Shown piece by piece: positions 5,894-6,132 of a DNA stretch of 6,132 nucleotides. Each line of letters starts with the position of its first letter. Within the stretch, counting starts at the first letter, position 1. The stretch is from JABABV01 sp965222855 (GTDB lineage: Bacteria > Bacillota_I > Bacilli_A > Mycoplasmatales > JABABV01), in the NCBI GenBank assembly GCA_965222855.1, contig CBDCUL010000006.1:1-6132 (forward strand), given 5' to 3'. Made by a program: the position numbers and the translations under genes. Under the pieces are notes generated by a model that was not told the origin of the DNA, searched no databases, and saw nothing but the letters and a program-made list of their open reading frames with translations.

Positions 5894-6132
5894 ATGATAA
5901 ATTTTAAAAATCGTAAAAATTTGGTTTTTTCAAGTAGTTTAACTGTTTTTTGAAATATTTTAGCAATAGCTATGATTATAAGTAATTCTATTCCGTCTTA
6001 TCATAAAGAACATGATAGTTTTTGATGATTTTGATCTATTCCCATTATTTTTACTTGTTGTGCTTTAAGTTTTGATTTTTTAATATTTATATGTTTAATA
6101 TACAAAACTAAAAAACTTTTTCAAATTGATAC
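5894..6132 (+). CDS. Two-helix membrane protein, 3' end off the window
   Basis: ATG 5894 follows AAAGGTG (5882-5888) with a 5-nt spacer and stays open for 79 codons to the right edge. All four tryptophans (residues 20, 44, 45, 47) are TGA, so this gene is visible only with table 4. A basic start (MINFKNRKN) precedes a first membrane helix at about residues 11-29. A short polar loop (SYHKEHD) and the cluster FWWFW lead to a second helix at about 46-70, followed by a basic stretch KTKK. The topology is probably both ends in the cytoplasm. I do not recognise the family. Its place after tiny membrane ORFs would suit a phage-derived cluster, but it could equally be a host gene. Confidence 0.7.

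Noticed and set aside
1..6132. tRNA, rRNA, CRISPR array or intact insertion sequence
   Set aside because: No cloverleaf, rRNA signature, regularly spaced repeats, or transposase with terminal inverted repeats was seen on either strand.

Overview
The window is very AT-rich. Its genes read through many TGA codons, which must encode tryptophan (translation table 4), and the lipoproteins have mollicute-style signal peptides (MKK...LVSC). This points to a mollicute, most likely Spiroplasma. The genus is an inference from style and codon use; no rRNA or housekeeping marker is present. If TGA is wrongly read as stop, every gene here breaks into pieces.

Left part (1-3652, minus strand): two tandem paralogous surface lipoprotein genes in one transcription unit. 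The upstream gene B (3652 to 1803) follows a good promoter (TTGTTT, 17 bp, TATAGT). Gene A starts 30 bp after B ends (1772) and runs off the left edge. Both are built from about six repeats of roughly 90-100 residues (a helix, then beta strands). Both are broken. In A, a 13-bp tandem duplication just after the lipid-anchor region shifts the frame and separates the export signal from the body. In B, a one-base loss truncates the last fifth. They share a 166-bp block that is about 93% identical and stands out from their more diverged flanks.

Middle part (3653-4640): mostly non-coding. It holds the B promoter, a perfect 23-bp-stem terminator, a second near-consensus minus-strand promoter that feeds directly into that terminator, an unrecognised AT-rich stretch, a plus-strand terminator, and a fragment of an HNH-type nuclease interrupted by a stop.

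Right part (4641-6132): small membrane-protein genes. There is an intact 125-residue protein (4647-5024) with its own promoter and terminator, two near-copies of a tiny one-helix ORF (5117 and 5732), a decayed minus-strand membrane-protein gene between them (5262-5463), and a two-helix membrane protein leaving the right edge (5894 onward). Rows of tiny membrane proteins with decay and duplication would fit a degraded plectrovirus-like insertion, but no protein here was matched to a known viral gene, so this is only a hypothesis.
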